Positions 10,594 to 20,154 of a stretch of DNA of 64,000 bases are shown here, piece after piece. Location: NCBI RefSeq assembly GCF_003234815.2, contig NZ_CP126279.1, forward strand, positions 1,860,001-1,924,000. Direction: 5' to 3'. A model generated the notes under the pieces. The model did not search any database. It saw only the letters and a program-made list of their open reading frames with translations, and had not been told where the DNA came from. The DNA comes from Curtobacterium sp. MCBD17_035. Lineage in GTDB: Bacteria; Actinomycetota; Actinomycetes; Actinomycetales; Microbacteriaceae. The translations under genes were made by a program, and so were the position numbers. Positions within the stretch are counted from its first letter, which is position 1. Each line of letters opens with the position of its first letter.

Positions 10594-11586
10594 CTAGCTG
10601 CGGTCGGCGGCGGTGGCGACCGGTTCCGGATCGGTGACGACGAGCGGTTCGTCGTCGGACTCCGAGTAGGTGTCGTCAGATCCTACACTGCTGGCCGCGC
10701 GCGGACCGCGACCGGGCAGGTACCCGCTGGGCTCGGTACCCGGGTGTCGCCGGGTCTGCACGACGAAGATGACGATGCCGAGCACGATCGCCGCGAGTGC
10801 GGCCCAGACGTTCGTGCGGACTCCGAAGAAGGTCTCGCTCGTGTCGACCCGGATCGACTCGAGCACGGACCGCCCCGCGCCGTACCAGATCAGGTAGAGC
10901 GCGAGGACGCGGCCCCACTGCAGGTGGAAGCGCCGGTCGATGAGCACGATGACCGCGAACCCGACGAGGTTCCAGATGATCTCGTAGAGGAACGTCGGGT
11001 GGAACAGCGTCCCGGCCGGCAGACCGACCGGGTACGCGGGGTTCGACTGCTCGATCTGGAGCCCCCAGGGCAGGTTCGTCGGCATGCCGAAGAGCTCGTG
11101 GTTGAAGTAGTTGCCGAGTCGGCCGAACGCCTGAGCGACGAGCAGCCCGGGCGCGACGGCGTCGACGAAGGTGGTGAACCGGAGCCCGACGTACCGGCAG
11201 GCCCACCAGGCACCGAGGGCGCCGGCGATCAGGGCGCCGAAGATGGCGAGCCCGCCCTCCCAGATGGCGAACGGTTCCCACCATGCGATGCCCGGCCCGA
11301 AGTAGTCCCCGACGTGGGTGAACACGTGGTAGGCGCGTCCGCCGATGATGCCGAGCGGGACCGCGCCGATCGCGATGTCGACGATGACCCACTTCTCGAC
11401 GCCGCGACGCACCAGCCGACGGTCGGTGATGACGACGCAGGCGACGATCCCGAGCAGGATGCAGATGGCGTAGGCGTGGATCCGGAAGTCGAGTGGGAAG
11501 GACCACCCGAAGACCCGGTCCAGCCAGTTCGTCAGATCGAAGTACTGCCAGGCCGTGCTCGGGCTCGGGATGCTCAGGGGAAGCAT
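10594..11586 (-). CDS. lgt: Prolipoprotein diacylglyceryl transferase
   Basis: Membrane enzyme that transfers diacylglycerol from phosphatidylglycerol to the lipobox Cys of prelipoproteins, the first step of lipoprotein maturation. The 330-residue protein has about seven hydrophobic helices, the conserved GGRAYHVFTH at 82-91 and the Lgt signature GRLGNYFNHELFG at 155-167. An acidic cytoplasmic tail of about 60 residues extends past the core, as is common in actinobacteria. ATG start, 31 nt after trpA, so it is probably the last gene of the his-trp transcription unit. No strong Shine-Dalgarno is visible. Confidence 0.96.
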   Translation of the reverse strand: MLPLSIPSPSTAWQYFDLTNWLDRVFGWSFPLDFRIHAYAICILLGIVACVVITDRRLVRRGVEKWVIVDIAIGAVPLGIIGGRAYHVFTHVGDYFGPGIAWWEPFAIWEGGLAIFGALIAGALGAWWACRYVGLRFTTFVDAVAPGLLVAQAFGRLGNYFNHELFGMPTNLPWGLQIEQSNPAYPVGLPAGTLFHPTFLYEIIWNLVGFAVIVLIDRRFHLQWGRVLALYLIWYGAGRSVLESIRVDTSETFFGVRTNVWAALAAIVLGIVIFVVQTRRHPGTEPSGYLPGRGPRAASSVGSDDTYSESDDEPLVVTDPEPVATAADRS

Positions 11587-11617
11587 GGAGGGGCGTACGC
11601 CTTTCGTCGCTGTTCCG

Positions 11618-12448
11618 TCAGACGACCGGCGAGGCCGGGCCGTCGTCGGAGATCACTGTAGCGCCACGGGTCAGGTCGGCAGCGCGGCGGCCGACGCCCC
11701 GGACGCCCTCGTCCTGCAGGGCCCGGACGAACGCCGAACCGATGATCGCGCCGTCCGCGTAGGCGAGGATCTCCGACACCTGCTCCGCGGTCGAGATCCC
11801 GAGACCGACGCAGGTGCGCTCGACCCCCGCGGAGCGCAGGCGCGACACGACCGAGCGCGCAGCGGCGTCGACGCCCGAACGAGCACCCGTCACGCCCATG
11901 GTGGACACGGCGTACACGAAGCCCCGGCTCGCCTCGACGGCCTGGCGCATGCGGTCGTCGGACGAGGACGGCGCGGCCAGGAACACGCGGTCGGCGCCGG
12001 TGCGCTCGGACGCTGCGATCCACTCGCCTGCTTCGTCCGGGATGAGGTCGGGCGTGATGAGCCCGGACCCGCCCGCGGCGGCGAGGTCGTCCGCGAACCG
12101 GTCGACGCCGTAGCGCAGCACCGGGTTCCAGTACGTCATGACGAGGACCGGGACGTCGGCCCGCTCGGTGATCGCGTGCACGGCGTCGAAGACGTGCGCC
12201 ACGCGGAAGCCGTTCGCGAGACTCGTCTCGGTCGCGCGCTGGATGACCGGGCCGTCCATGACCGGGTCGGAGTACGGCAGGCCGAGCTCGATCGCGTCGA
12301 CCCCGTTCTCGGCGAGGGCCACCGCGGCCGCCACACTCGTGGGCAGGTCCGGGAACCCCGCGGGGAGGTAGCCGACGACCGCCCCGGCACGCTCGGCGTT
12401 CGCGGTGTCGATGGCGGCGCGCACGGACCGCGACGGCGTGGTGCTCAC
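11618..12448 (-). CDS. trpA: Tryptophan synthase alpha chain
   Basis: Cleaves indole-3-glycerol phosphate to indole and glyceraldehyde-3-phosphate; indole is channelled to TrpB. The 276-residue protein is a TIM barrel with the family motif [19 protein letters not shown] (catalytic Glu and Asp region), [14 protein letters not shown] and the phosphate-binding [10 protein letters not shown]. The GTG start overlaps the trpB stop by 4 nt (GTGA), implying translational coupling. Order trpC-trpB-trpA as in most actinobacteria. Confidence 0.97.
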   Translation of the reverse strand: MSTTPSRSVRAAIDTANAERAGAVVGYLPAGFPDLPTSVAAAVALAENGVDAIELGLPYSDPVMDGPVIQRATETSLANGFRVAHVFDAVHAITERADVPVLVMTYWNPVLRYGVDRFADDLAAAGGSGLITPDLIPDEAGEWIAASERTGADRVFLAAPSSSDDRMRQAVEASRGFVYAVSTMGVTGARSGVDAAARSVVSRLRSAGVERTCVGLGISTAEQVSEILAYADGAIIGSAFVRALQDEGVRGVGRRAADLTRGATVISDDGPASPVV

Positions 12449-13659
12449 AGCTGCTCCGCTCCCTCGTCGATGAGCCCGAACCAGCGGCTGGCGGTCGCGA
12501 CGTCCTTGTCCCCGCGCCCGGACAACGACACCAGGACGACGGCGTCGGGGCCGAGCCGCGCCCCCAGCTTCACCGCGCCCGCGAGCGCGTGGGCCGACTC
12601 GATCGCCGGGATGATCCCCTCCGTGCGCGTCAGCAGCCGGAAGGCGTCCATGGCCTCGACGTCGGTGATCGGCTCGTAGGTGGCGCGCCCGATCGCAGCG
12701 AGGTGAGCGTGCTCCGGGCCGACGCTCGGGTAGTCGAGGCCGGCGGACACCGAGTGGCTCTCGATCGTCTGCCCGTCGTCGTCCTGCATGAGGTAGGACT
12801 TCGCCCCGTGGAGGACGCCCGACCGGCCGAGGGTGATGCTCGCCGCGTGCCGTCCGCTCTGCACGCCCTCGCCACCCGCCTCGAAGCCGTACAGCGCCAC
12901 GGACTCGTCGTCGAGGAACGCCTCGAAGATGCCCATCGCGTTCGACCCGCCACCGACGCACGCCGCGACCGCGTCGGGCAGGCGCCCGGTGAGCTCGAGG
13001 ACCTGGGCACGGGCCTCCTCGCCGATCACCTTGTGGAACTCACGGACCATCTCGGGGAACGGGTGCGGGCCGGCGACCGTGCCGAGCAGGTAATGCGTGG
13101 TGTCGACGTTCGCCACCCAGTCCCGCAGGGCCTCGTTGATGGCGTCCTTGAGCGTGCGCGAACCGGTCTCGACGGCGACGACCTGGGCCCCGAGCAACCG
13201 CATGCGCGCGACGTTGAGCGCCTGGCGCTCCGTGTCGACGGCACCCATGTAGACCACGCACTCCATGCCGAACAGCGCCGCGGCGGTGGCGGTGGCGACG
13301 CCGTGCTGGCCCGCCCCGGTCTCGGCGATCAGCCGGGTCTTGCCGAGCCGCTTGGCCACGAGCGCCTGCCCGAGCACGTTGTTGATCTTGTGCGACCCGG
13401 TGTGGTTGAGGTCCTCGCGCTTGAGGACCACCCGGGCACCACCGGCGTGTTCGGCGAACCGCGGGACCTCGGTGATGATCGACGGCCGGCCGGTGTAGTC
13501 GCGCTGCAGGGCGTCGAGTTCGGCGTGGAACGCCGGATCCGCCCAGGCGGCGCGGAAGGCCTGCTCGAGTTCGTCGAGCGCCAACACGAGCGACTCGGGG
13601 ACGAACCGTCCGCCGAAATCGCCGAAGTACGGACCATGGAGGTCGCGGAGGTGGGTCAC
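12445..13659 (-). CDS. trpB: Tryptophan synthase beta chain
   Basis: PLP enzyme joining indole and serine to tryptophan (404 residues). The PLP lysine is K91 in [19 protein letters not shown] binds the cofactor phosphate, and the chain begins with the typical [19 protein letters not shown]. The frame is open for 30 more codons upstream, but the GTG at 13659 has GGAG 6 nt before it and gives the family N-terminus. It lies 46 nt after trpC and overlaps trpA by 4 nt. Confidence 0.97.
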   Translation of the reverse strand: MTHLRDLHGPYFGDFGGRFVPESLVLALDELEQAFRAAWADPAFHAELDALQRDYTGRPSIITEVPRFAEHAGGARVVLKREDLNHTGSHKINNVLGQALVAKRLGKTRLIAETGAGQHGVATATAAALFGMECVVYMGAVDTERQALNVARMRLLGAQVVAVETGSRTLKDAINEALRDWVANVDTTHYLLGTVAGPHPFPEMVREFHKVIGEEARAQVLELTGRLPDAVAACVGGGSNAMGIFEAFLDDESVALYGFEAGGEGVQSGRHAASITLGRSGVLHGAKSYLMQDDDGQTIESHSVSAGLDYPSVGPEHAHLAAIGRATYEPITDVEAMDAFRLLTRTEGIIPAIESAHALAGAVKLGARLGPDAVVLVSLSGRGDKDVATASRWFGLIDEGAEQL

Positions 13660-13705
13660 GTGGTGCTCCGGTGAGGAGGGTCCGGGCGGGCCCGGCGGAT
13701 GGGTT

Positions 13706-14503
13706 CTAGACGACGCGGAACGCGGCGAGCGTCGCCGCCGGGTCGTCACCGGTCACGAGGGCCTCGCCGACGAGCACGGCATCGGCGCCCGCGGCGCGGT
13801 AGTGGGCGACGTCGGCGGGCGACGACACGGCGGACTCGGCCACGCGGACCACGCCATCCGGCACCGCACCGACGAGGCGCCCGAAGAGGTCGCGGTCGAG
13901 CGAGAAGTCGGTCAGGTCGCGGGCGTTGACACCGAGGATGCGCGCCCCGGCGTCGAGCCCGCGGCTGACCTCGTCCGCTGAGTGGGCCTCGACCAGTGCC
14001 CGCATCCCGAGCTGCTCGACGAGCGTGTGGAGTTCGACGAGCCGGGGCTGGTCCAGCGCGGCGACGATGAGCAACACGATGTCGGCGCCCGACGCCCGCG
14101 CCTCGAGCACCTGGTAGGGATCGGCGATGAAGTCCTTGCGCAGCACCGGGACGGCCACCCGGGCCCGGACGGCCTCGAGGTCGGCGAGGCTCCCCCGGAA
14201 CCGGCGCCCTTCGGTCAGGACGCTGATCGCGCTGGCGCCGCCAGCCTCGTACCGGCTCGCGAGCTCGGCTGGATCGGCGATCTCGGCGAGCGGCCCGCGC
14301 GAGGGGCTGGCCCGCTTGACCTCCGCGATGACGTGCACGCGGTCACCGGGAGCGAGGAACGCGAGCGCGTCGCGCGGCGAGGACACGCGGTCGAGGTCGC
14401 GCTCGACGTCCGCCGCGGGACGGTCGAGCCGTCGCGCCGCGGCGTCCTCCAGCGCTCCCGCGACGAGCCCCGCGAGCAGATCCGTGGTCGGCTCGGCCGT
14501 CAT
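13706..14503 (-). CDS. trpC: Indole-3-glycerol phosphate synthase
   Basis: Closes the indole ring from carboxyphenylaminodeoxyribulose phosphate. The 265-residue TIM barrel shows [15 protein letters not shown] (catalytic Lys), [15 protein letters not shown] and [14 protein letters not shown]. No trpF is fused or adjacent; in actinobacteria the bifunctional HisA/PriA isomerase usually does that step. trpD and trpG are also missing from this cluster. ATG start, 4 nt after the preceding small membrane-protein gene. Confidence 0.96.
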   Translation of the reverse strand: MTAEPTTDLLAGLVAGALEDAAARRLDRPAADVERDLDRVSSPRDALAFLAPGDRVHVIAEVKRASPSRGPLAEIADPAELASRYEAGGASAISVLTEGRRFRGSLADLEAVRARVAVPVLRKDFIADPYQVLEARASGADIVLLIVAALDQPRLVELHTLVEQLGMRALVEAHSADEVSRGLDAGARILGVNARDLTDFSLDRDLFGRLVGAVPDGVVRVAESAVSSPADVAHYRAAGADAVLVGEALVTGDDPAATLAAFRVV

Positions 14504-14507
14504 CGGG

Positions 14508-14744
14508 TCACTCGTGGGTGCGCGTGACGTACTTCGGGCCGTTGACGCCGTACCCGAGCTTCGCGAGCACGCCGCCGAGGATGAGCCCGACGACGAGGAG
14601 TCCGGCGGACGCCCAGACCGCCCACGCGATGCTGAACCAGAAGCAGATGACGCCGATGGCGAAGGCGACCAGCATGATGATCACGGCCGTCCAGGCGGCG
14701 GGCGAGTGTCCCTCGCCGAGTTCTGCGGGCTCAGTGTTGCTCAC
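14508..14744 (-). CDS. Small HG-motif membrane protein of the trp cluster (DUF6704-like)
   Basis: A 78-residue protein with an N-terminal [11 protein letters not shown] segment and two hydrophobic helices (about 20-40 and 44-64), the pattern of the short HGxxPAAWTAV proteins found between trpE and trpC in actinobacteria. Function unknown. It starts with GTG inside the last codons of the preceding membrane protein gene (14-nt overlap), so it is translated together with the trp genes. Confidence 0.8.
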   Translation of the reverse strand: MSNTEPAELGEGHSPAAWTAVIIMLVAFAIGVICFWFSIAWAVWASAGLLVVGLILGGVLAKLGYGVNGPKYVTRTHE

Positions 14745-15441
14745 GGTGCTCCTCGTGGTCCGGTGCGTCGTCCTCGGTGCGACGCTCCCCCGATCCTACC
14801 GTGCGGTCCTCCGCCGTCCCGTCAGCGGCGGCCACCCCGTCGACCCCGGCGGTGGAGGTCCCGGCAGCCGTGGGGTCGACGCCCGCGCTGAGGTCGTCCC
14901 AGTCGACGATGGCATCCCGCGGCGCGTCGGCCACCGGCACCCGTCCAGTGCCCCCGTACCGGCGACTCGGGCCGGGCCAGGACCGCTGGACGACGAGCAC
15001 GAGCAGGCCGAGCGCCACGGCGAGCACGCCACCCGCGATGCCGACGTACGGCCACGGGGTGACGTCGATGCTCCGTACGATCGAGCGGATCGCGGGGACG
15101 TCCTGCACGCCGGTGACACCACTGATCGCGGACTGCGCGGCGACCACGGGATCGGTCAGACGGCCGATCCCCGTCACGACGACCGCGATCCCGAGCAGCA
15201 CCTCGACGACCGCGAGCACGACGCGGAGCACGCGCCCCGCGATGGTCAGGGCGATCGACAGCGCCAACATGGCGATCGCGAGGGCTGAGTAGGGCACGAC
15301 GGAGCCGTCCGCCGTCACCGTGCTCGCCGTCGCGCTCGTGGCGTCGAGGTGCGCCGTGAACCAGGTCTGCGTCCAGGACAGGAGCACGATGCCCGCGACC
15401 GCGAGACCGGCGAGGACGACGAGCGGGCGTGAGCGCCTCAC
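14731..15441 (-). CDS. Trp-biosynthesis-associated membrane protein
   Basis: A 236-residue membrane protein of the Trp_oprn_chp type: four hydrophobic helices (about 5-25, 45-65, 72-95 and 125-150 in outline) with an extracytoplasmic loop containing LSWTQTWFTAHL, then a long acidic cytoplasmic tail. The family is found next to trpE in actinobacteria; its biochemical role is not established. The GTG start overlaps the trpE stop by 4 nt (GTGA), which fixes the start. Confidence 0.85.
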   Translation of the reverse strand: MRRSRPLVVLAGLAVAGIVLLSWTQTWFTAHLDATSATASTVTADGSVVPYSALAIAMLALSIALTIAGRVLRVVLAVVEVLLGIAVVVTGIGRLTDPVVAAQSAISGVTGVQDVPAIRSIVRSIDVTPWPYVGIAGGVLAVALGLLVLVVQRSWPGPSRRYGGTGRVPVADAPRDAIVDWDDLSAGVDPTAAGTSTAGVDGVAAADGTAEDRTVGSGERRTEDDAPDHEEHREQH

Positions 15442-17003
15442 GACCGGACCGCCCGCATGGCGTTGGCGGTCGCGACGGCGCGCAGCGGCGCCGCGGCCTT
15501 GTTCTGGGCCTCCACGTGCTCCGTGGCCGGGTCGGAGTCGGCGACGAGCCCCGCACCCGCCTGCACGCGGGCGACCCCGCCCTGGATCAGCGCCGTGCGG
15601 ATGGCGATCGCCACGTCCGCCGAGCCCGCGAAGTCGAAGTAGCCGACGACGCCGCCGTACACGCCCCGTTGGGCGGGTTCGAGCTCGTCGATGATCGCGA
15701 GCGCACGCGGCTTCGGCGCACCCGACAACGTGCCTGCCGGGAACGTCGCGCGGAACACGTCGATCGCGCTCGCCCCGGGGCGGATCGTCCCCTCGACACT
15801 CGACACGAGGTGCATGATGTGGCTGAAGCGCTCGACCTGCATGAACTCGGTGACGGCGACGGTGCCGGGCAGGCACACCTTCTGGAGGTCGTTCCGCGCG
15901 AGGTCGACGAGCATGAGGTGCTCGGCCCGTTCCTTCGGGTCGAGGAGCAGTTCGTCGGCGAGACGCACGTCCTCCTCGGTGGTGCGACCGCGAGGCCGGG
16001 AGCCGGCGATGGGGTGGGTCATGGCGCGACCGTCCTCGACCCGCACCAGGGCCTCCGGCGAGGCACCGACGATCCAGTACGGCTCGTCGCTCGTGTCCGC
16101 GAGACTGAGGAAGTACATGTACGGGCTCGGGTTGAGCGTCCGGAGCACGCGGTAGACGTCGAGCGGGTCGGCCGTGACGGGCTGGTCGAACCGCTGCGAG
16201 ATGACGACCTGGAACACGTCGCCGTCCCGGATGAAACGCTTCGAACGCTCGATCGCCGCCGCGTACTCCTCGGGGGTCGAGCGAGCGGACGGGGACGGCG
16301 CCGCCACGTCGAAGGCCTCGGCGACCGTGGCCACCGACGGCTGCACGAGGTCACGCTGGAGACGGTCGAGCCGCGCCTGCGCATCCGCCCACATGGCGTC
16401 GGGGTCGTCCGCGCCGTCGTTGAGGGCGCTCGCCACGAGGAGCACGAGTCCGGTCCGGTGGTCGATCGCCGCGAGCTCGGAGACGAACGCCACCGCTTGG
16501 CCCGGCACCGTGAACTCGGCCGGTGGCGCGTCCGGGAGGTGCTCGAGCTGACGGACGGCCTCCCATCCGATGAACCCGACGGTGCCCCCGACGAGCGGCG
16601 GCATGCCCGCGAGCCGCGGGGTCGCCCACCGCTCGTGCAGTCGTGCGAGCACGTCGAGCGGCGCGCCCTCGAGCGATCCGACCGCGCGCTCCGCGTCGAT
16701 GCCCGTGTCGATCCACCGCGCCTCGGTACCGTCCTGCGTCAGGACGCCGAAGCTGCGGACCCCGACGAACGACCAGCGCGACCAGAGTCCGCCCTGGCCC
16801 GCGGACTCGAGCAGGAAGCTCCCCGGACGCCCCGCTGCCAGTTTCCGGTAGACGCCCACGGGCGTCTCGCTGTCCGCGAAGAGCGCTCGTACGACCGGGA
16901 CGACGCGGTGGCCGTCGAGCATGGCCTCGAACTCCGCTCGCGCGGTCGTGTGCGGGTGGTCCACGGGTGCCGCCTCGGTGCCCGGGATGGTCGCCTCAGG
17001 CAC
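15438..17003 (-). CDS. trpE: Anthranilate synthase component I
   Basis: Makes anthranilate from chorismate with the glutamine amidotransferase TrpG, which is not in this window. 521 residues with the chorismate-binding motifs PIAGSRPRGRTTEED, GTLSGAPKPRALAIIDELE and QAGAGLVADSDPATEHVE; the N-terminal region has LLESAGQGGLWSRWSFVG, the feedback-inhibition (tryptophan) site area. The GTG at 17003, overlapping the hisI stop by 8 nt, is chosen because the long upstream extension is not protein-like. trpE follows the his genes directly, a linkage seen in many actinobacteria. Confidence 0.95.
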   Translation of the reverse strand: MPEATIPGTEAAPVDHPHTTARAEFEAMLDGHRVVPVVRALFADSETPVGVYRKLAAGRPGSFLLESAGQGGLWSRWSFVGVRSFGVLTQDGTEARWIDTGIDAERAVGSLEGAPLDVLARLHERWATPRLAGMPPLVGGTVGFIGWEAVRQLEHLPDAPPAEFTVPGQAVAFVSELAAIDHRTGLVLLVASALNDGADDPDAMWADAQARLDRLQRDLVQPSVATVAEAFDVAAPSPSARSTPEEYAAAIERSKRFIRDGDVFQVVISQRFDQPVTADPLDVYRVLRTLNPSPYMYFLSLADTSDEPYWIVGASPEALVRVEDGRAMTHPIAGSRPRGRTTEEDVRLADELLLDPKERAEHLMLVDLARNDLQKVCLPGTVAVTEFMQVERFSHIMHLVSSVEGTIRPGASAIDVFRATFPAGTLSGAPKPRALAIIDELEPAQRGVYGGVVGYFDFAGSADVAIAIRTALIQGGVARVQAGAGLVADSDPATEHVEAQNKAAAPLRAVATANAMRAVRS

Positions 17004-17487
17004 CGGTCGCCTCCCTCGCGTCGACGTCGGCCGCGTCGCCACCGGCTGCGGCGGTGCGGGCCACGGCGGTGCCGGCCGTGCCCTCGGCGCTGCCCACGAC
17101 CGGTGCGAGCGGGTCGACGTCGAAGCACCGGTGCGCACCGGTGTGGCACGCGGCGCCGATCTGGTCGACGGTGACGAGGATCGTGTCGGCGTCGCAGTCG
17201 AACGCCGCCGCTCGGACGAACTGCGCGTGCCCCGAGGTGTCGCCCTTGCGCCAGTACTCCTGCCGGGACCGCGACCAGAAGGTGACGCGACCCTCCGTCA
17301 GGGTCCGGCGGAGGGCCTCCCGGTCCATGTACCCGAGCATGAGGACGTCCTTGGTGGCGGCTTCCTGGATGACGGCGGGCAGGAGGCCGTCGGCCCCGAA
17401 GCGGGCGCGGTCGAGGACCGCCTCGGTGGACGAGGGGGACGGTACTGCGGTGCTGGTGCTGTCGGCCATGTCGTCCATGTCGTCCAT
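16996..17487 (-). CDS. hisI: Phosphoribosyl-AMP cyclohydrolase
   Basis: Third step of histidine synthesis, opening the adenine ring of phosphoribosyl-AMP. The core (about residues 20-135 of 163) contains MLGYMDREALRRTL, VTFWSRSRQEYWRKGDTSGH and a metal-binding region with FDCDADT and GAACHTGAHRCF. The C-terminal 25 residues are low-complexity Ala/Gly. The ATG at 17487 overlaps the hisF stop (ATGA). Two more in-frame ATGs follow within six codons and could also serve. HisE is a separate gene here, not fused. Confidence 0.95.
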   Translation of the reverse strand: MDDMDDMADSTSTAVPSPSSTEAVLDRARFGADGLLPAVIQEAATKDVLMLGYMDREALRRTLTEGRVTFWSRSRQEYWRKGDTSGHAQFVRAAAFDCDADTILVTVDQIGAACHTGAHRCFDVDPLAPVVGSAEGTAGTAVARTAAAGGDAADVDAREATGA

Positions 17488-18248
17488 CAGCGTACGGCGT
17501 GTCCGGCCGCGCGCAGGGCGTCCTTGACGTCGCCGATGGTCATCTCGGCTCGGTGGAACACGCTGGCCGCGAGGACCGCGTCGGCCCCGGCGTCGATCGC
17601 GGGCGCGAAGTGCTCGAGCGCGCCCGCGCCTCCCGACGCGATCACCGGCACCGAGGCGACGGCGCGCATGGCGGCGACGAGCTCGAGGTCGAAGCCCGCC
17701 TTCGTGCCGTCGGCGTCGATCGAGTTGACGAGCAGCTCGCCCGCGCCATGCTCCACGGCCTCCCGCGCCCAGGCGAGGGCGTCGATGTCGGTCTCGCGCC
17801 GACCGCCGTGCGTGGTCACGACGAACCCCGAGGGCATGCGATCGGCGCGCTTGACGTCGAGCGACAGCACGACGGCCTGGGCTCCGAAGCGGTCCGCGAT
17901 CTCGCCGACGAGTGCCGGTCGGGCGATCGCCGCGCTGTTGACGCCGATCTTGTCCGCGCCGCACTGCTGGAGACGGGCGACGTCGTCGACGCTGCGGACG
18001 CCACCACCCACGGTGAGCGGGATGAACACCTGCTCGGCCGTCCGGGTGACGGTCTCGTACATGGTCGCGCGGCCCTCGACGGTCGCCGACACGTCGAGGA
18101 ACGTGAGCTCGTCCGCGCCCTGCTCGTAGTACCGCGCCGCCAGCTCGACCGGATCGCCGGCGTCCTGCAGGTCGAGGAAGTTGACGCCCTTGACGACCCG
18201 GCCCGCCGAGACGTCGAGGCACGGGATCACCCGGACCGCGACCGACAT
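17487..18248 (-). CDS. hisF: Imidazole glycerol phosphate synthase cyclase subunit
   Basis: TIM-barrel cyclase that uses ammonia from HisH to make imidazole glycerol phosphate and AICAR. The 253-residue protein begins [17 protein letters not shown] (catalytic D12), has the second catalytic Asp in LSLDVKR, and [14 protein letters not shown]. Two starts compete: a GTG at 18266 overlapping the hisG stop by 4 nt, and the ATG at 18248 with GGGAG 7 nt upstream. The latter gives the usual family length. hisH, hisA and hisB are not in the window. Confidence 0.96.
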   Translation of the reverse strand: MSVAVRVIPCLDVSAGRVVKGVNFLDLQDAGDPVELAARYYEQGADELTFLDVSATVEGRATMYETVTRTAEQVFIPLTVGGGVRSVDDVARLQQCGADKIGVNSAAIARPALVGEIADRFGAQAVVLSLDVKRADRMPSGFVVTTHGGRRETDIDALAWAREAVEHGAGELLVNSIDADGTKAGFDLELVAAMRAVASVPVIASGGAGALEHFAPAIDAGADAVLAASVFHRAEMTIGDVKDALRAAGHAVR

Positions 18249-18262
18249 GCCCGTGCTCCCGC

Positions 18263-19102
18263 TCACAGTCGCGCGGCGTGGATCGCGCTGACGAGGATCG
18301 CGCGCGCACCGAGTTCGTAGAGGGCGTCCATGATCGGGTTCGTGTCGGCCCGCGGGATCATGACGCGCACCGCGGACCACTCGGGGTCGTGCAGGGGCGA
18401 CACGGTCGGTGACTCGATCCCGGTCGCGATCGCCGTGGCCTGGGGCAGGAGCACGGACGGGATGTCGTAGTCGAGCATCACGTAGCTCCGGGCCACCAGC
18501 ACACCGTGGAGCCGTCGTCGCAGCACGGAGATGCCCTCGATCGACTCGTCCGTCGTCACGAGCACGGCGGTGGACTCGAGGATCACCGGCCCGAAGATCT
18601 CGAGTCCCGCGGCGCGCAGCGTGCTCCCCGTCGAGACGACGTCGGCCACCGCGTCGGCGACACCGAGCCGCACGGCGCTCTCGACCGCGCCGTCCAGCTT
18701 CACGAGGACGGCGGTCACCCCGTGCCGAGCGAGGAAGTCGCCGACGAGCCCCGGGTAGCTCGTCGCCAGACGCACGCCCTCGAGGTCCGTCAACTCCGTG
18801 AAGCGTCCGGGCGGCCCGGCGAACCGGAACGTGGAGTCCGCGAAGTCGAGCTCCTCGATCTCCGAGGCCGTCGAACCGCTGTCGAGCAGCAGATCGCGTC
18901 CCGTGATCCCGACGTCGAGCGCGCCGGAGCCGACGTAAGTCGCGATGTCACGTGGGCGGAGGAAGAAGAACTCGACCCCGTTGCGCTCGTCGACGAGGTG
19001 GAGCGCCTTCGGGTCACGCCGGCCGGCGTAGCCCGCCTCGCGCAGCATGTCGGTCGCGGTCTCGGACAGGGATCCCTTGTTGGGCACGGCGACGCGGAGC
19101 AT
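18263..19102 (-). CDS. hisG: ATP phosphoribosyltransferase (long form)
   Basis: First and feedback-regulated step of histidine synthesis, joining ATP and PRPP. At 279 residues it is the long HisG type with a C-terminal regulatory ACT-like domain, so no HisZ partner is needed. It starts [14 protein letters not shown] and contains [14 protein letters not shown] and the PRPP-site stretch [11 protein letters not shown]. An open frame of 19 codons upstream is rejected because the family N-terminus begins at this ATG. Followed by hisF after 14 nt. Confidence 0.96.
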   Translation of the reverse strand: MLRVAVPNKGSLSETATDMLREAGYAGRRDPKALHLVDERNGVEFFFLRPRDIATYVGSGALDVGITGRDLLLDSGSTASEIEELDFADSTFRFAGPPGRFTELTDLEGVRLATSYPGLVGDFLARHGVTAVLVKLDGAVESAVRLGVADAVADVVSTGSTLRAAGLEIFGPVILESTAVLVTTDESIEGISVLRRRLHGVLVARSYVMLDYDIPSVLLPQATAIATGIESPTVSPLHDPEWSAVRVMIPRADTNPIMDALYELGARAILVSAIHAARL

Positions 19103-19168
19103 CGGGTCTCGCTTTCTGGAGGAGCGGCTCGGGTGATCGGGGAGGCCGCCGGTGGTCACCGGCGCGGC

Positions 19169-19432
19169 TCACAGATGCTCGTAGACGTCCTCGGGGGTCA
19201 GGCCCTTCGCGACGAGCAGGACCTGCAGGTGGTACAGGAGCTGGGAGATCTCCTCGGCGGTCCGTGCGTCACCCTCGTACTCCGCGGCCATCCACACCTC
19301 GGCGGCCTCCTCGACGATCTTCTTGCCGATCTGGTGGACGCCGGCGTCGAGCTCGGCGACCGTCCCCGACCCCGCGGGACGCGTCCGTGCCTTCTCGGAC
19401 AGCTCGGCGAACAGGTCATCGAACGTCTTCAC
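19169..19432 (-). CDS. hisE: Phosphoribosyl-ATP pyrophosphatase
   Basis: Second step of histidine synthesis, an all-alpha NTP pyrophosphohydrolase of 87 residues with the metal-binding [14 protein letters not shown] and the helix [18 protein letters not shown]. The GTG start lies 7 nt after a TAGCCT hexamer, so the mRNA may be leaderless. It is the first gene of a probable unit hisE-hisG-hisF-hisI-trpE onward, and lies 5 nt after the rpe stop codon. Confidence 0.95.
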   Translation of the reverse strand: MKTFDDLFAELSEKARTRPAGSGTVAELDAGVHQIGKKIVEEAAEVWMAAEYEGDARTAEEISQLLYHLQVLLVAKGLTPEDVYEHL

Positions 19433-19437
19433 GGCGA

Positions 19438-20094
19438 TCAGGCTACCCGGCTCGCAGCCGCCCGCAGGCCCGCGATCCGCTCAGCCGGGTCCCCGCCGTA
19501 GACGGCCGAGCCGGCGACGAGGGTGTCGGCGCCGTTCGACACGGCCTCCTCGACCGTGTCGAGCGCGATGCCGCCGTCGACCTCGAGCCACACGTCGAGA
19601 CCGGACGCCGCGACCGCCGCGCGGGCGGCGGCGAGCTTCGGCATGACCTGCGGCATGAACGCCTGACCGCCGAATCCCGGCTCGACGGTCATGAGCAACA
19701 CCATGTCGTACGCGTCGAGGTGGTCGAGCACGGGCGCGATGTCCGTCCCGGGCTTGACCGCCACGGCCGCGCGAGCGCCGTTGCTCCGGATCGCCGCCGC
19801 GGTGGCCACGGGATCCGTCGCGGCCTCGATGTGGAACGTCACGCTGGCCGCCCCCGTCTCGGCGTACTTCGGTGCGTTGCTGTCGGCGTCGGAGACCATG
19901 AGGTGCACGTCGAGCGGGACGGGCGAGACCTGCTGCAGCCGCGTCACGACGGGCAGACCGATCGTCAGGTTCGGCACGAAGTGGTTGTCCATGACGTCCA
20001 CGTGCACCATGTCCGCCGTCGCGATCCGCCCGAGCTCCCGCTCCAGGTTGGCGAAGTCGGCGGACAGGATGCTGGGCGCGATGCGGATCGTCAC
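19438..20094 (-). CDS. rpe: Ribulose-phosphate 3-epimerase
   Basis: Interconverts ribulose-5-phosphate and xylulose-5-phosphate in the pentose phosphate pathway. The 218-residue TIM barrel shows [28 protein letters not shown] (metal His and Asp), the [12 protein letters not shown] active-site loop and WLEVDGGI. The GTG start is 6 nt after TACGCT, suggesting a leaderless transcript separate from rsmB, which ends 60 nt upstream. Confidence 0.96.
   Translation of the reverse strand: MTIRIAPSILSADFANLERELGRIATADMVHVDVMDNHFVPNLTIGLPVVTRLQQVSPVPLDVHLMVSDADSNAPKYAETGAASVTFHIEAATDPVATAAAIRSNGARAAVAVKPGTDIAPVLDHLDAYDMVLLMTVEPGFGGQAFMPQVMPKLAAARAAVAASGLDVWLEVDGGIALDTVEEAVSNGADTLVAGSAVYGGDPAERIAGLRAAASRVA
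19440..19445 (-). promoter_or_regulatory. Leaderless-type -10 for the his-trp unit
   Basis: TAGCCT on the minus strand is followed by 7 nt and the hisE GTG, so transcription is expected to begin at or next to the start codon. The hexamer touches the rpe stop codon, placing the promoter in the end of rpe. Confidence 0.5.
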
Positions 20095-20100
20095 GCGACG

Positions 20101-20106
20101 AGCGTA
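20101..20106 (-). promoter_or_regulatory. Leaderless-type -10 for rpe
   Basis: TACGCT on the minus strand followed by 6 nt and the rpe GTG. The spacing matches a transcription start at the first base of the start codon. Confidence 0.5.
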
Positions 20107-20154
20107 CCGGGAGCGCCCGGAGCGCGACGACGGGGCGGAGCCGCTCCCGCCCCG

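Noticed and set aside
17004-17138. N-terminal extension of trpE
   Set aside because: The extra 45 codons lie over the end of hisI in another frame and are Arg/Pro/Ser-rich shadow sequence.
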